Below are positions 20,558-31,500 of a stretch of 64,000 bases of DNA, in pieces (the stretch's first letter is position 1; each line of letters opens with the position of its first letter). The notes beneath the pieces were generated by a model. That model did not search any database, was not told the origin of the DNA, and saw only the letters and a program-made list of their open reading frames with translations. Source of the stretch: Rugamonas rubra. GTDB lineage: Bacteria; Pseudomonadota; Gammaproteobacteria; Burkholderiales; Burkholderiaceae_D. Location: the NCBI RefSeq assembly GCF_900114705.1, contig NZ_FOTW01000029.1, positions 1-64,000 of the forward strand. Reading direction: 5' to 3'. Position numbers and translations under genes: made by a program.

Positions 20558-21535
20558 ATGCAAAACAGTTTGTTGAAGCCACGTATTATCGATGTAGAGG
20601 CGCTCGGCGCCGGCCACGCTAAAGTAGTGATGGAGCCGTTCGAACGCGGCTATGGCCATACATTGGGTAATGCGCTGCGCCGCGTCCTGCTGTCGTCGAT
20701 GGTGGGCTACGCGCCGACCGAAGTGACGATCGCCGGTGTTGTACACGAATACTCGTCGCTCGACGGCGTGCAAGAAGACGTCGTCGATCTGCTGCTGAAC
20801 CTGAAGGGCGTGGTCTTCAAAGTCCACAACCGTGACTCCGTCACCCTGACCCTGAAAAAGGAAGGCGAAGGCGCCATCCTGGCATCCGATATCGATCTGC
20901 CACACGATGTGGAACTGATCAACCCGGACCACGTGATCGCCCACCTGACCGCCGGCGGCAAGCTGGACATGCAGATCAAGGTCGAAAAAGGCCGTGGCTA
21001 TGTGCCGGGCAACGTCCGCCGCCTGTCGGAAGACACCAACAAGACCATCGGCCGCATCATTCTGGACGCCTCGTTCTCGCCGGTGCGCCGCGTCTCGTAC
21101 TTCGTCGAGTCGGCCCGCGTCGAACAGCGTACCGATCTGGACAAGCTGATCATCAACATTGAAACCAATGGTGTGATCTCGCCGGAAGAAGCGATCCGTC
21201 AATCGGCCCGCGTGCTGGTCGACCAACTGAACGTGTTCGCCGCCCTGGAAGGCACGGAAGCGGCCGCCGAAGCGCCATCGCGCGCCCCGCTGGTCGATCC
21301 TATCTTGCTGCGTCCGGTCGACGACCTGGAGCTGACCGTGCGTTCGGCCAACTGCCTGAAAGCCGAAAACATCTACTACATCGGCGACCTGATCCAGCGT
21401 TCGGAAAACGAGCTGCTGAAGACGCCGAACCTGGGCCGCAAGTCCCTGAACGAAATCAAGGAAGTGCTGGCGTCGCGCGGCCTGACCTTGGGCATGAAAC
21501 TCGAAAACTGGCCGCCGGCTGGTTTGGAGAAGTAA
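20558..21535 (+). CDS. rpoA: RNA polymerase alpha subunit
   Basis: Assembles RNA polymerase and reads UP elements and activators. 325 aa. The N-terminal dimerisation domain has [18 protein letters not shown] (starts near residue 31). The C-terminal domain carries [16 protein letters not shown] and [24 protein letters not shown] 20558 follows AAAAGGAC. Confidence 0.99.
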   Translation: MQNSLLKPRIIDVEALGAGHAKVVMEPFERGYGHTLGNALRRVLLSSMVGYAPTEVTIAGVVHEYSSLDGVQEDVVDLLLNLKGVVFKVHNRDSVTLTLKKEGEGAILASDIDLPHDVELINPDHVIAHLTAGGKLDMQIKVEKGRGYVPGNVRRLSEDTNKTIGRIILDASFSPVRRVSYFVESARVEQRTDLDKLIINIETNGVISPEEAIRQSARVLVDQLNVFAALEGTEAAAEAPSRAPLVDPILLRPVDDLELTVRSANCLKAENIYYIGDLIQRSENELLKTPNLGRKSLNEIKEVLASRGLTLGMKLENWPPAGLEK

Positions 21536-21586
21536 TCGCTGCAAAGCATTTGTTGTACCGTAGTAAAGCAGTAATGCAGTAACACT

Positions 21587-21611
21587 GTCCGGGACAGGTG
21601 TCCCGGACTTT
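21587..21611 (+). terminator. Hairpin between rpoA and rplQ
   Basis: GTCCGGGACA (21587-21596), loop GG, TGTCCCGGAC (21599-21608), followed by only TTT. A second perfect hairpin, ACCATGCACG/CGTGCATGGT (21648-21668), follows without a T run. Together they could attenuate transcription or stabilise mRNA ends ahead of rplQ. Confidence 0.55.
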
Positions 21612-21709
21612 ATGTTGTAGTTAACCTGTTTATTGAACCGGTCCGCGACCATGCACGACGTGCATGGTTGATCGAAGAACTGGAATAAAACCAACCGAAA
21701 GGAATTACC

Positions 21710-22105
21710 ATGCGTCACCGTCACGGCCTTCGTAAGCTGAATCGTACCTCGTCCCACCGCCTCGCCATGCTGCGCAACATGATGGTTTCCCTGCTGCGTC
21801 ACGAAGCAATCAAAACCACCCTGCCAAAAGCCAAAGAACTGCGTCGCGTGGTCGAGCCAATGCTGACCCTGGGCAAGACCGACACCCTGGCCAACAAGCG
21901 TCTGGCCTTCTCCCGCCTGCGCGACCGCGAAATCGTTCTGAAACTGTTCGCTGATCTGGGCCCACGTTACGCCAACCGTAACGGCGGCTACCTGCGCATC
22001 CTGAAAATGGGTTTCCGTGTTGGCGACAACGCTCCAATGGCTTACGTTGAGCTGCTGGACCGTCCTGAAGTCACCGAAATGGACGACGCTCCAACCGCTG
22101 AGTAA
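21710..22105 (+). CDS. rplQ: 50S ribosomal protein L17
   Basis: Large-subunit protein at the exit-tunnel rim. 131 aa with the canonical [17 protein letters not shown] start and [20 protein letters not shown] block. Last gene of the ribosomal region; ATG 21710 follows AAAGGAATTACC. Confidence 0.98.
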   Translation: MRHRHGLRKLNRTSSHRLAMLRNMMVSLLRHEAIKTTLPKAKELRRVVEPMLTLGKTDTLANKRLAFSRLRDREIVLKLFADLGPRYANRNGGYLRILKMGFRVGDNAPMAYVELLDRPEVTEMDDAPTAE

Positions 22106-22124
22106 TCTCGGCCGTTAGTAAGCG

Positions 22125-22155
22125 AAAAAAAGCCAGGCTCAGCCTGGCTTTTTTT
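22125..22155. terminator. Bidirectional terminator after rplQ
   Basis: AAAAAAAGCCAGG (22125-22137), loop CTCAG, CCTGGCTTTTTTT (22143-22155): a 13-bp stem with an A run before and a T run after. It ends the alpha operon. Confidence 0.95.
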
Positions 22156-22396
22156 ATGCCCGGCGCGGATATCCAGACATTTCATCAAGGAATCGCGCCG
22201 CCGCGCCGCCTATACTGGTGGGGGCCGGTCGCCATGTCGGACCTCGGCCCGGGGCACTGTCGAGCTCGTGTCCGCATGCCGGCCCCGGCGCGGGATGACT
22301 AGAGGATGGCTTAAGGCTGGCCTCAGGCGGCGCCGGGACGGCCGGTGTACTATGCTGGTTTTGTCGATTGCTTTGGCCTATTTTTCGAAAGTGTCC

Positions 22397-24325
22397 ATGT
22401 TCCATCCTGTCCGTAGCGCCATTTCCGCCTCGCGCCTTGCGGCGCTGTTGTCCGGCTTCTTGCTGCTGCTGTTGCTGGCCCTGGGCGCGCTGCGCCCGGC
22501 GCTGGCCGACGAGGAGTTCCTCGAACCGGACGCCGCCTTCAAGTTCTCGGCCCGCATGGTCGACGGCCACACCGTCGCCGTCACCTACCAGATCGCCGAG
22601 GGCTACTATATGTACCGCGAGCGCTTCAAGTTCGCCGCCACCGGCGCGAAACTGGGCGCGCCGGCGATCCCGCCGGGCAAGGTCAAGTTCGACGAGACCT
22701 TCAACAAGAAGGTCGAGACCTACCGCCACAGCGTGACCATCACCATTCCGGTCGAGAGCGGCGGTCCGTTCACGCTGCAGGCCACCAGCCAGGGTTGTTC
22801 GGACAAGGGCCTGTGCTACGCGCCGCAGGACGCCAAGGCCAGCCTGGTGGGCAGCGGCATGGTGCCGGCCGCGCCGCCCGCCGCCAGTGGCGCCAGCGCG
22901 AAGGTCGGCTCGGCGCCGGCCGCCGCCAGCGTGGCGCCGGCCGCGCCGGCGCAGTCGGCGCCGGTCTCGCCCGGCGTCACCGTCAACAGCGTGCCGATGC
23001 CGCAAACCACCATCATCGAAGCGCCCGCCGTGGCCGCCGCCGTGCCGCCGGCAGCACCGGCGCCCAGCGAAATGGGCGTCATCGAGGCGGCGCTGAAGGG
23101 CGGCAAGCTGATGGTCTACCTGCCACTGTTCTTCCTGTTCGGCCTCGGCCTGTCGTTCACGCCCTGCGTGCTGCCGATGGTGCCTATCCTTTCCTTCATC
23201 ATCGTCGGCGAGGGCACCAAGGTCAGCCGTGGACGCGGCCTGCTGCTGTCGTCCACCTATTCGCTGGGCATGGCGAGTGTCTACACCGCGCTGGGTATCG
23301 CCGCCGGTCTGGCTGGCGCGGGCCTGGCCGCGAGTTTGCAAAACCCCTGGGTGCTGGGCGCCTTCGGCTTGCTGATGGCGGCCCTGTCGCTGTCGATGTT
23401 CGGCGTGTACGACCTGCAAGTGCCGGCCGCGCTGCAAACCCGCTTGAGTTCGATTTCCAACCGCCAGTCGGGCGGCAAGCTGGCCGGCGTGTTCGTCATG
23501 GGCGCCATCTCGGCGCTGATCGTCGGCCCCTGCGTGGCGGCGCCGCTGGCCGGCATTCTGGTCTATATCGGCAAGACCGGCGACGTGGTCGTCGGCGGCT
23601 CGGCGCTGTTCGCGATGGCGGCGGGCATGAGCCTGCCGCTGCTGCTGGTGGGCGTGTCGGCCGGCTCGCTGCTGCCGCGCGCCGGCGCCTGGATGGACGC
23701 GGTCAAGCGCTTCTTCGGCGTGTTGCTGCTGGCCATGGCCTGGTGGCTGGTGTCGCCGGTGTTGCCGCCGGTGGTGCAGATGCTGGGCTGGACCGTGCTG
23801 CTGGTCGGCTACGGCGGCTACCTGCTGGCCCGTCCGGGCAAGTGGGCCGGCAAGGCCGCCGGCCTGCTGTTCGCCGCGCTGGGCGTGGTGCAGCTGGTCG
23901 GCGCGGCCAGCGGCGGGCGCGACGTGCTGGCGCCGCTGGCGCATCTGCAGGCCGGCGGTATTGCCGAGGCGCTGCCGTTCAAGCGCGTCAAGACGGTGGC
24001 CGAGCTCGATGCCGCGCTGGCACAGAGCGGCGGCAAGACCGCCATGCTCGACTTCTACGCCGACTGGTGCGTGTCCTGCAAGGAGATGGAGAAGCTGACC
24101 TTTGTCGATGCCAAGGTGCGCGCGCGGCTGGCCAATTCCATCCTGCTGCAGGTCGACGTGACCGCCAACGACGCCGACGACAAGGCCATGCTCAAGCGTT
24201 TCGGCCTGTACGGCCCGCCGGGCATCATCCTGTTCGACGGCAAGGGCCAGGAGATCGCCGATTCGCGCGTGATCGGTTTCCAGGACGCGGAGAAGTTCCG
24301 CGCTTCGCTGGACAAGCTGAACTAG
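22397..24325 (+). CDS. dsbD: Thiol:disulfide interchange protein DsbD
   Basis: Carries reducing power from cytoplasmic thioredoxin across the inner membrane to periplasmic proteins such as DsbC and the cytochrome c maturation pathway. ATG 22397 (642 aa) is chosen because a signal peptide ending RPALA follows directly; in-frame ATGs at 22268 and 22352 would only add basic residues. The N-terminal domain has the Cys pair in QGCSDKGLCY. An Ala/Pro linker follows, then an eight-helix core with FTPCVLP and VGPCVAAP, then a thioredoxin-like C-terminus with DWCVSCK. In many relatives cutA lies between rplQ and dsbD; none is seen here. It may serve the System II cytochrome genes at 38.8-42.1 kb. Confidence 0.96.
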   Translation: MFHPVRSAISASRLAALLSGFLLLLLLALGALRPALADEEFLEPDAAFKFSARMVDGHTVAVTYQIAEGYYMYRERFKFAATGAKLGAPAIPPGKVKFDETFNKKVETYRHSVTITIPVESGGPFTLQATSQGCSDKGLCYAPQDAKASLVGSGMVPAAPPAASGASAKVGSAPAAASVAPAAPAQSAPVSPGVTVNSVPMPQTTIIEAPAVAAAVPPAAPAPSEMGVIEAALKGGKLMVYLPLFFLFGLGLSFTPCVLPMVPILSFIIVGEGTKVSRGRGLLLSSTYSLGMASVYTALGIAAGLAGAGLAASLQNPWVLGAFGLLMAALSLSMFGVYDLQVPAALQTRLSSISNRQSGGKLAGVFVMGAISALIVGPCVAAPLAGILVYIGKTGDVVVGGSALFAMAAGMSLPLLLVGVSAGSLLPRAGAWMDAVKRFFGVLLLAMAWWLVSPVLPPVVQMLGWTVLLVGYGGYLLARPGKWAGKAAGLLFAALGVVQLVGAASGGRDVLAPLAHLQAGGIAEALPFKRVKTVAELDAALAQSGGKTAMLDFYADWCVSCKEMEKLTFVDAKVRARLANSILLQVDVTANDADDKAMLKRFGLYGPPGIILFDGKGQEIADSRVIGFQDAEKFRASLDKLN

Positions 24326-24371
24326 CCAAGGGCGAACGTTTGGCGGGGCGCGGGCGGAACCCCGCAAGCGA

Positions 24372-24401
24372 GGGGTCTGACCCCGTACGGGGTCAGACCC
24401 C
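24372..24401. repeat. 30-bp perfect palindrome, REP-like (copy 1)
   Basis: GGGGTCTGACCCCGT at 24372-24386 is followed by its exact reverse complement at 24387-24401. The core GGGTCTGACCC/GGGTCAGACCC recurs at 35887-35913, so this is a dispersed extragenic palindrome. It lies between the convergent dsbD and Spy-like genes. Confidence 0.75.
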
Positions 24402-24427
24402 GGCTTCCGCGTCGCGGGGGGGAATGA

Positions 24428-24459
24428 AAAGGGAGCGCACCGCGAGGTCCGCTCCCTTT
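24428..24459. terminator. Bidirectional terminator between dsbD and spy-like gene
   Basis: AAAGGGAGCG (24428-24437) pairs with CGCTCCCTTT (24450-24459) around a 12-base loop. It is suited to the convergent gene pair on either side. Confidence 0.75.
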
Positions 24460-24532
24460 GTTGTTGCCGTCCGGATTCGTTGCCCGATTTTGGCGGACCG
24501 CTTTGGCCCGTCAAAATGGAGCTAAACGGGAT

Positions 24533-25027
24533 CTAGCCGCGATGCATCATGCCGTGGCGCATGCCGCGCGGGCCGTGCTCGCCGCCCATCACCTTGGCGT
24601 CGAACACTTTCTTTTGCTCGGCCGTCAGCGTGCCGTAGAACGCGGTCAGCGCCGTCAGATGGCTTTCCATGGTGGCGGTGTGCTGCTTGGCCAGCTCGAT
24701 CATCTTGGCCAGACGCTCGGGCGCCGGCAGTGCCTTCAAGGCGGCGTGGTCGGGACGGCTCGCCGGCGCGCTCGGCTTGATGGCGGCCTGGTAGGTGGTC
24801 CAGGCGGCCTCCTGCTGCGCCGTCAGCTTGAGCAGCTCGTGCAGTTTGGCCTGGCGCGCGGCGAAGTGCTCGGCCATCTTGGCCTGCATCTGTTCGGCGT
24901 TGACCTGGTGGCCGTGGCGGCCGGCGGCGGAGGTAGTGGTGTCGGCGGCGTGGGCGGCCAGCGAGGCCGTGCCCATGCCCAATACCGTCAGGCCGATCAG
25001 GATGCTTTTGCGAATGGTGTTCATCAT
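24533..25027 (-). CDS. Spy/CpxP-family periplasmic protein
   Basis: 164 aa. A signal peptide ends AAHA at about residue 27. The mature part is helical and His/Met-rich with two LTxxQ-type motifs (LTAQQ about 68-72, LTAEQ about 135-139), the mark of the Spy/CpxP family of periplasmic chaperones and stress sensors. RBS AAAGGA lies before ATG 25027; the adjacent ATG 25024 is also possible. It is divergent from the OmpR-type regulator at 25240, so it is a natural candidate for that regulator's target, like cpxP beside cpxRA. The His/Met-rich end (HGPRGMRHGMMHRG) might bind metal. Confidence 0.88.
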   Translation of the reverse strand: MMNTIRKSILIGLTVLGMGTASLAAHAADTTTSAAGRHGHQVNAEQMQAKMAEHFAARQAKLHELLKLTAQQEAAWTTYQAAIKPSAPASRPDHAALKALPAPERLAKMIELAKQHTATMESHLTALTAFYGTLTAEQKKVFDAKVMGGEHGPRGMRHGMMHRG

Positions 25028-25239
25028 GTTTCCTTTGTCGTGTCGATAGAAGTGTGTGTGTCACGGGTGTCATCGCACCGCACATGAAGCCATCATGGCA
25101 GCAAGCTGTTTCGAGGAAGTTTCCCCGCCGGCGCATTTTGTATCCATATGTTTCGCCCCGCCGGGCGCGGTCCCGGTATATACAAGACGATACAATTGGC
25201 CATTGGTCAGTGTAGCCCTAACTGGGGATAATTAGCGCC

Positions 25240-25968
25240 ATGGAACCATCATCAACTATTTTGATCGTCGACGACGATCGCGAGATCCGCACCCTGCTGG
25301 CCGACTACCTTGAAACCAACGGTTACCGGCCCCTGTGTGCGGCCGACGGCGTGGCGATGTGGAAACTGCTCGACGAGTCGCGCCCCGACCTGGTGGTGCT
25401 GGACTTGAACCTGCCCGGCGAGGACGGCCTGACGCTGTGCCGCAAGCTGCGCGCCCATTCGACCCTGCCGGTGATCATGCTGACGGCGCGCAGCGAGCCG
25501 CTCGACCGCATCCTCGGCCTGGAGATGGGCGCCGACGACTACCTGCCCAAGCCCTTCGAGCCGCGCGAGCTGCTGGCGCGCATCCGCAGCGTGCTGCGGC
25601 GCAGCCACGCCATGCCGTCCAACAGCGCGGCCGACAAGGCGCAGCAGATGCGCTTCTCAGGCTGGACGCTGGACCTGACGGCGCGCCACCTGCTCAACCC
25701 GGACGGCCTGGTCATCATGCTGTCGGGCGCCGAGTTCCGCCTGCTCAAGGTGTTCCTCGAGCATCCGAACCGCGTGCTCAACCGCGATCAGCTGCTCAAC
25801 CTGACCCAGGGCCGCGACGCCGACCCCTTCGACCGCTCGATCGACATCCAGATCAGCCGCCTGCGGCAAAAGCTGGGCGAGGACGCGCGCCTGCCGCAGA
25901 TCATCAAGACGGTGCGCAACGGCGGCTACGTGCTGGCCGGCCAGGTCAGCGTGGAGCCGAACGCGTGA
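25240..25968 (+). CDS. OmpR-family response regulator
   Basis: 242 aa. The receiver domain has the acidic pocket DDD 11-13, phospho-acceptor Asp 55, Thr 82 and Lys 104. The C-terminal winged helix (about residues 130-235) ends RLPQIIKTVRNGGYVLAG. It controls DNA targets in response to the kinase encoded next; the genes overlap by 4 bases (GTGA). Likely targets by position are the divergent spy-like gene and the downstream RND genes (inference). It resembles OmpR/CpxR/RstA types, but I cannot say which. Confidence 0.95.
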   Translation: MEPSSTILIVDDDREIRTLLADYLETNGYRPLCAADGVAMWKLLDESRPDLVVLDLNLPGEDGLTLCRKLRAHSTLPVIMLTARSEPLDRILGLEMGADDYLPKPFEPRELLARIRSVLRRSHAMPSNSAADKAQQMRFSGWTLDLTARHLLNPDGLVIMLSGAEFRLLKVFLEHPNRVLNRDQLLNLTQGRDADPFDRSIDIQISRLRQKLGEDARLPQIIKTVRNGGYVLAGQVSVEPNA

Positions 25969-27320
25969 GGGCATTTCTCGGCTCGATGACGGGGCGGGTG
26001 TTCCTGGTGCTGCTGCTGGGCATTGTCGCCTCGGCCGCGCTGACCCAATGGTTGGCGGTGGGCGAGCGCACCCGCGCCATCGAACGCTACCGCGACTTCC
26101 ACGCCCTCGAACGGGCCGAACAACTGATCACCACCGCCGACGTGGTGCCGCCGGTGTCGCGGCCGGCCTACCTGAAGGTGGCCAGCCGGGGCAGCGTGCG
26201 CCTCGAACCGGTGCGGCAGGCGGCCGCCCCGGACCTGCAGCAGACCGATTTCTCCGCCGCGCTGCAGCTGCGCCTGGGCCAGGGCTTCTCGCTCAGCCCG
26301 CTGGCCGAGCGGCCGGCCGAATGCGACCGGCCGCGCAAGTCGGTCTCGCTGTTCGGTCCCAAGCAGTGGCGCGGCACTTGCGAGACGATGTTCGTGCGCA
26401 TGCACGACGGCGAGGTGATGAAGCTGTCCGTGCTGCCGCCGCGCGCGCCGCCGGGCGGCAACAAGAACGAGCTGCTGAGCATCCTGCCCTTCCTGCTCAG
26501 CATCGCCGTGCTGGCCTACCTGGTCACGCGCATGACCATGCGGCCGCTGAAGAAGCTGGCGCAAGCGGCCAAGGACCTGGGCAACGACATCAACCACCCG
26601 CCGCTGGCCCTGGGCGGCGCCGGCGAGATCCGCCAGGCCAGCGCGGCCTTCAACGCCATGCAGGCGCGCATCCGCCAGCACATCTTCCAGCGCACACAGA
26701 TGCTGGCCGCCATCACCCACGACCTGCAGACGCCGCTGACCCGCCTGCGCCTGCGGCTGGAAAAAGTCGCCGACGCCGAGCTGCAGCAACGCCTGGTGGA
26801 CGACCTGTCGGCCATGCAGCAGATGGTCAGGGAGGGGCTGGACCTGGCGCGCAGCATGGACACCACCGAGAACATGCAGGCGCTCGACCTCGACTCGCTG
26901 CTCGACAGCGTCTGCGCCGACGCCGCCGACGCCGGCCAGCCGGTGCGCCTGCACGGCCGCGCCGCGATGACGGCGATGGGGCGGCCGATGTCGATCCGCC
27001 GCTGCCTGGTCAACCTGATCGACAACGCCGTCAAGTACGGCCAGTCGGCCGAGGTGACGGTCGAGCGCATGGTCGGTTCGGCGCGCGTGCGCATCCGCGA
27101 CCACGGCCCCGGCATCGCCCAGGACCAGATGGCGCAGGTGTTCGAGCCGTTCTACCGCATCGAGAGCTCGCGCTCGCGCGCCTCGGGCGGCACCGGCCTG
27201 GGCCTGACCATCGCGCGCAACATCGCCGAGCAGCACGGCGCCAGCCTGCAGCTGGCCAACCACGTCGACGGCGGCCTGGAGGTCACCCTGGTGGTGCCGG
27301 AATACTACGCCGCCAAATAG
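25965..27320 (+). CDS. Sensor histidine kinase
   Basis: 451 aa from GTG 25965, which overlaps the regulator stop codon; an ATG at 25986 is the alternative. TM1 is at about residues 9-26, then a periplasmic sensor region to about 165, TM2 (ILPFLLSIAVLAYLVTRM) and a HAMP domain. The H-box is ITHDLQTPLTRLRLRLE with phospho-His 252, N-box NLIDNAVKYG, and G-boxes DHGPGIA and GGTGLGL. It autophosphorylates and passes phosphate to Asp 55 of the partner regulator. Sensor ligand unknown; two Cys residues (in AECDRP and GTCETM) in the periplasmic part could form a disulfide. Confidence 0.95.
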   Translation: MRAFLGSMTGRVFLVLLLGIVASAALTQWLAVGERTRAIERYRDFHALERAEQLITTADVVPPVSRPAYLKVASRGSVRLEPVRQAAAPDLQQTDFSAALQLRLGQGFSLSPLAERPAECDRPRKSVSLFGPKQWRGTCETMFVRMHDGEVMKLSVLPPRAPPGGNKNELLSILPFLLSIAVLAYLVTRMTMRPLKKLAQAAKDLGNDINHPPLALGGAGEIRQASAAFNAMQARIRQHIFQRTQMLAAITHDLQTPLTRLRLRLEKVADAELQQRLVDDLSAMQQMVREGLDLARSMDTTENMQALDLDSLLDSVCADAADAGQPVRLHGRAAMTAMGRPMSIRRCLVNLIDNAVKYGQSAEVTVERMVGSARVRIRDHGPGIAQDQMAQVFEPFYRIESSRSRASGGTGLGLTIARNIAEQHGASLQLANHVDGGLEVTLVVPEYYAAK

Positions 27321-27428
27321 CCCGGCGCCTGGCCGGCGCCGCGGTTTTTCGGTAAATAATTGTGCGACAATGCAGCGCCCTATGCAAAGCGGCAATGTTT
27401 CTTCGCCAGCAAAAGAACAAAGACCAAC

Positions 27429-28592
27429 ATGAAAAAATCTACCCTTGGACTTCTGGTGGGCGCCGCCCTGGTGATGGGCGGCGGCTGGTACTACACGCAC
27501 CAGGGCGCCGAACCCGCCGCCGCCCCGGGCGGCCAGGCCAAGCCGGGCGCCGGCGGGGCGCAGGGGCCGACCACGGTCAACGTGGTCAAGCCGCAGCGCC
27601 AGGACGTCGCCGTGCTGCTGCAGGCCAACGGCACGGTCACGCCGATCAGCACGGTCGACCTGCATCCGCAGACCACCAGCACGATCACCAAGGTGCACAT
27701 CCGCGAGGGCCAGTACGTCAAGGCCGGCGAGTTGATGTTCTCGCTCGACGAGCGCAGCGCCCGCGCCAACCTGGACAAGGCGCAGGCCCAGGTGGCGCGC
27801 GACCAGGCCTCGCTGGGCGACCTGGAACGGCAGTACCAGCGCGGCCAGGAGTTGCTGAGCAAGAACTTCATCGCCCAGGGCGCGGTCGACACGCTGAAAA
27901 GCCAGGTCGAGTCGGCCCGCGCGCTGCTGCGGGCCGACGTGGCGGCGGCCCGCTCGGTGGCGGTGGACGCCAGCTACCACACGATCCGCGCGCCGATGAG
28001 CGGGCGGGTCGGCGCCATCGGCGTCTACCCGGGCAGCCTGGTACAGCTGAGCACCTCGCTGACCAGCATCACCCAGCTCGACCCGATCAACGTCTCGTTC
28101 ACCCTGCCGGAAAGCGCGCTGGGCGGCCTGCTCGAGGCGCAGCGCGCCGGCGCGGTGCCGGTCAAGGCGGCGCTGGCCGGCGCCGCCGACGAGGTGGCCG
28201 GCCAGCTCAGCTTCATCGACAACACGGTCGACCCGGTCGCCGGTGTGATCCGCGTCAAGGCGCAGTTCGCCAATGCGCAGACCAAGCTGTGGCCGGGCCA
28301 GTACGTCAACACCAAGCTGACCGTGCAAACCTTGAAAGACGCCACGGTGATCCCGCAAAACGCTATCATCAACAACACCCGTGGCGTGTTCGTCTATACC
28401 GTGGCGGCCGACCAGACGGCGCAGACCACCAACGTCAAGCGGCTGTATTCCTTTGGCGCCAACGTCGCCGTCTCCGGCCTGAACGGCGACGAGCAGGTGA
28501 TCGTCGAGGGCAAGCAGAACCTGCGTCCGGGCGGCAAGGTGAAGCTCGCCGCGCCCGGCAAACAGAAAGGCGAGAAAGGCGGTTCCGCATGA
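27429..28592 (+). CDS. RND efflux periplasmic adaptor (membrane fusion protein)
   Basis: 387 aa from ATG 27429. The N-terminal anchor (LGLLVGAALVMGGGWYY) is followed by a lipoyl half-motif (VDLHPQTTSTITKVHIREGQYVKAGELMF, about 77-105), a helical hairpin (about 110-170), and beta-barrel regions. This is the MdtA/HlyD type of adaptor that links the inner-membrane pump to an outer-membrane channel. It overlaps the pump gene by 4 bases. It lies 108 bp after the kinase and is probably in the same transcription unit. No outer-membrane factor gene is seen in the window, so it likely shares one encoded elsewhere. Confidence 0.93.
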   Translation: MKKSTLGLLVGAALVMGGGWYYTHQGAEPAAAPGGQAKPGAGGAQGPTTVNVVKPQRQDVAVLLQANGTVTPISTVDLHPQTTSTITKVHIREGQYVKAGELMFSLDERSARANLDKAQAQVARDQASLGDLERQYQRGQELLSKNFIAQGAVDTLKSQVESARALLRADVAAARSVAVDASYHTIRAPMSGRVGAIGVYPGSLVQLSTSLTSITQLDPINVSFTLPESALGGLLEAQRAGAVPVKAALAGAADEVAGQLSFIDNTVDPVAGVIRVKAQFANAQTKLWPGQYVNTKLTVQTLKDATVIPQNAIINNTRGVFVYTVAADQTAQTTNVKRLYSFGANVAVSGLNGDEQVIVEGKQNLRPGGKVKLAAPGKQKGEKGGSA

Positions 28593-31500
28593 ACCTGTCC
28601 GAATTGTGCATCCGCCGTCCGGTGATGGTGGTGCTGCTGTCGCTGACGCTGATCCTGGCCGGCGTGCTGGCCTATTCGGCCATCCCGGTCGCCGCGCTGC
28701 CCAGTTATAACACCCCGGTGATCCAGGTCAGCGCCAACCTCGACGGCGCCAGCCCGGACACCATGGCCTCGTCGGTCGCGCTGCCGCTGGAGAAGCAGTT
28801 CTCCACCATCGCCGGGCTCAGCCTGATCACCTCCACCAACACCCTCGGCTCGACCTCGCTGACCTTGGAGTTCGACCCCAGCATCGACGTCAACGCCGCC
28901 GCCGTCGACGTCCAGGCGGCGCTGCTGCGCGCCCAGCGCGCGCTGCCGCTGGAGATGACCGAGCTGCCGTCCTACCGCAAGGTCAACCCGGCCGACGCGC
29001 CGGTGCTGTTCATGGCGATGACCTCGCCGTCGCTGTCGCTGTCCGAGCTGAACGACTACGCCGAGAACCTGATCGCGCCCAGCCTGTCGACCCTGCCCGG
29101 CGTGGCCCAGGTGACGGTGAACGGCCAGAAACGTTTCGCCGTGCGCGTGCGCGCCAAGTCCGACATGATGAACGCGCGCAACCTCTCGCTCGACGAGCTG
29201 GCCGCCGCCATCAAATCGGCCAACGCCAACACGCCGCTGGGCGTGCTCGACGGCCCCAACCAGGTGCTGACCATCCAGGGCAACGCCCAGCTGGTGAAGG
29301 CGGCCGAGTTCGCCGAGCTGATCGTCGCCACCCGCAACGGCCAGCCGGTGCGGCTGAAGGAGGTCGCCAGCGTCGAGGACAGCTTCCAGTCCGTCAAGAC
29401 CGCCGGCAGCTACAACGGCGAACGCTCCATCGTGCTGCTGGTGCAGCGCCAGCCGAACGCCAACACGGTGCAGGTGGTCGACGGCGTGCGCGGCCTGCTG
29501 CCGCGCTTCCAGGCCCAGCTGCCCAGCTCGATCAAGATCAACCTGGTCAACGACCGCTCGGTGTCGATCCGCGAGGCGATCCACGACGTCAACCTGACGC
29601 TGGCGCTGACGGTCGGCCTGGTGGTGCTGGTGATCTTCCTGTTCCTGCACCGCGCCGCCGCCACCTTCATCCCGGCCGTGACGATGCCGATCTCGCTGCT
29701 CGGCGCGCTGGCCCTGCTGTACGCCTTCGGCTACAGCCTGGACAACGTCTCCCTGCTCGGCATCACGCTGGCCGTCGGCCTGGTGGTCGACGACGCCATC
29801 GTCGTGCTGGAGAACATCGTGCGGCACATCGAGATGGGCAAGAAGCCGCTGCAGGCCGCGCTGGTCGGCGCCAAGGAGATGGGCTTCACCATCATCTCGA
29901 TCTCGATCTCGCTGGTGGCCGTGTTCATCCCCATCTTCTTCATGCCCGGCGTGATCGGCCTGCTGTTCCACGAGTTCGCCGTGGTGGTGGCGCTGTCGAT
30001 CATGGTCTCGGCGCTCGTCTCGCTGACCCTGGTGCCGATGCTGGCCAGCCGGCTGCTGCCGGCCGGCACCCACCACGCCGCCGACGAGCCGACCCTGATC
30101 GGCCGCTGCTTCGAGGCCGGCTTCACGCGCCTGCGCAACGGCTACGCCCGCAGCCTCGACATCGCGCTGCAACACCGCTACATCGTGCTGGCGGTGGCCT
30201 TCGCCACCTTCGCGCTGACGGTGTTGTTGTACATCACCATCCCCAAGGGCTTCTTCCCGGAGGAGGACCTGGGCCAGATCCAGGCCACCACCGAGGCCTC
30301 GGAGGACATCTCCTCGGCCGCCTTGCTGGCCTTGCAGGAGCGCGTCGCCGCCGTCATCAAGGCCGACCCGAACGTGCAGGACGTCACCTCCTTCGTCGGC
30401 GGCGGCAACACCGGCCGCATGTTCCTGGTGCTCAAGCCGCGCGGCGAGCGGGCCAAGATGGCGCAGGTGTTGGACAGCCTGCGCAAGGCCACCCGCGCCG
30501 TGCCCGGCATCGCCGTCTACCTGCGGCCGATCCAGAACCTGCAGCTGGGCGGACGGCAGAGCAAGAGCCGCTACCAGTACACGCTGCAGGCGGTCAGCCC
30601 GGACGCGCTGAGCGACTGGGCCGGCAAGTTCACCGAGCGCCTGCGCGCCGACCCGGACTTCCGCGACGTCACCAGCGACTCGCAGAACCGTGGCCTGCAG
30701 GCCTCGCTGAAGATCGACCGCGACAAGGCCAATATGCTCGGCGTGCAGATCGCCGACATCCGCACCGCGCTCTACCTGGCCTTCGGCGAGCGGCAGATCT
30801 CGACCATCTATTCGCCCTCGGCCAGCTACTTCGTGCTGCTCGAGGCGGCCAGCGCCGACCGCCAGTTCGACGACGCGCTGACCAAGATCTCGGTGCGCAG
30901 CAAGACCGGCGGCCAGCTGGTGCAGCTGTCGAGCTTCGCCACGGTCGAGCGCACCATCGGCCCGACCGCCGTCAACCACCAGGGCCAGCTGCAGGCGATC
31001 ACCCTGTCGTTCAACCTGGCGCCGGACGTGCCGCTGGGCGTGGCCACCGCCAAGATCGACAAGATGGGCGCCGAGATGAACCTGCCGGCGAGCATCATCA
31101 CCAACTACGGCGGCGACGCGGCGGTCTTCCAAAGTTCCCAGGGCAGCCAGCTGATTCTGATCATCGCCGCGCTGGGCGTGATCTACGTGCTGCTCGGCGT
31201 GTTGTATGAGAGCTACATCCACCCGCTGACCATTTTGGCCGGCCTGCCGTCGGCGGCGGTGGGCGCCTTGCTGACCCTGCGCCTGTTCGGCCTGGACCTG
31301 ACGATGATCGCCATCATCGGCATCCTGATGCTGATCGGCATCGTCAAGAAGAACGCCATCATGATGATCGACTTCGCCCTGCACGCCCAGCGCAACGAGG
31401 GCATGACGCCGGAGAACGCGATCCGCGAGGCCTGCGTGCTGCGCTTCCGGCCGATCATGATGACCACCATGGCGGCGCTGATGGGCGCCTTGCCGATCGC

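Noticed and set aside
22795-24525. Plus-strand frame overlapping dsbD in another phase
   Set aside because: Arg/Gly/Ala-rich text with no start signal; dsbD motifs are all in the other frame.
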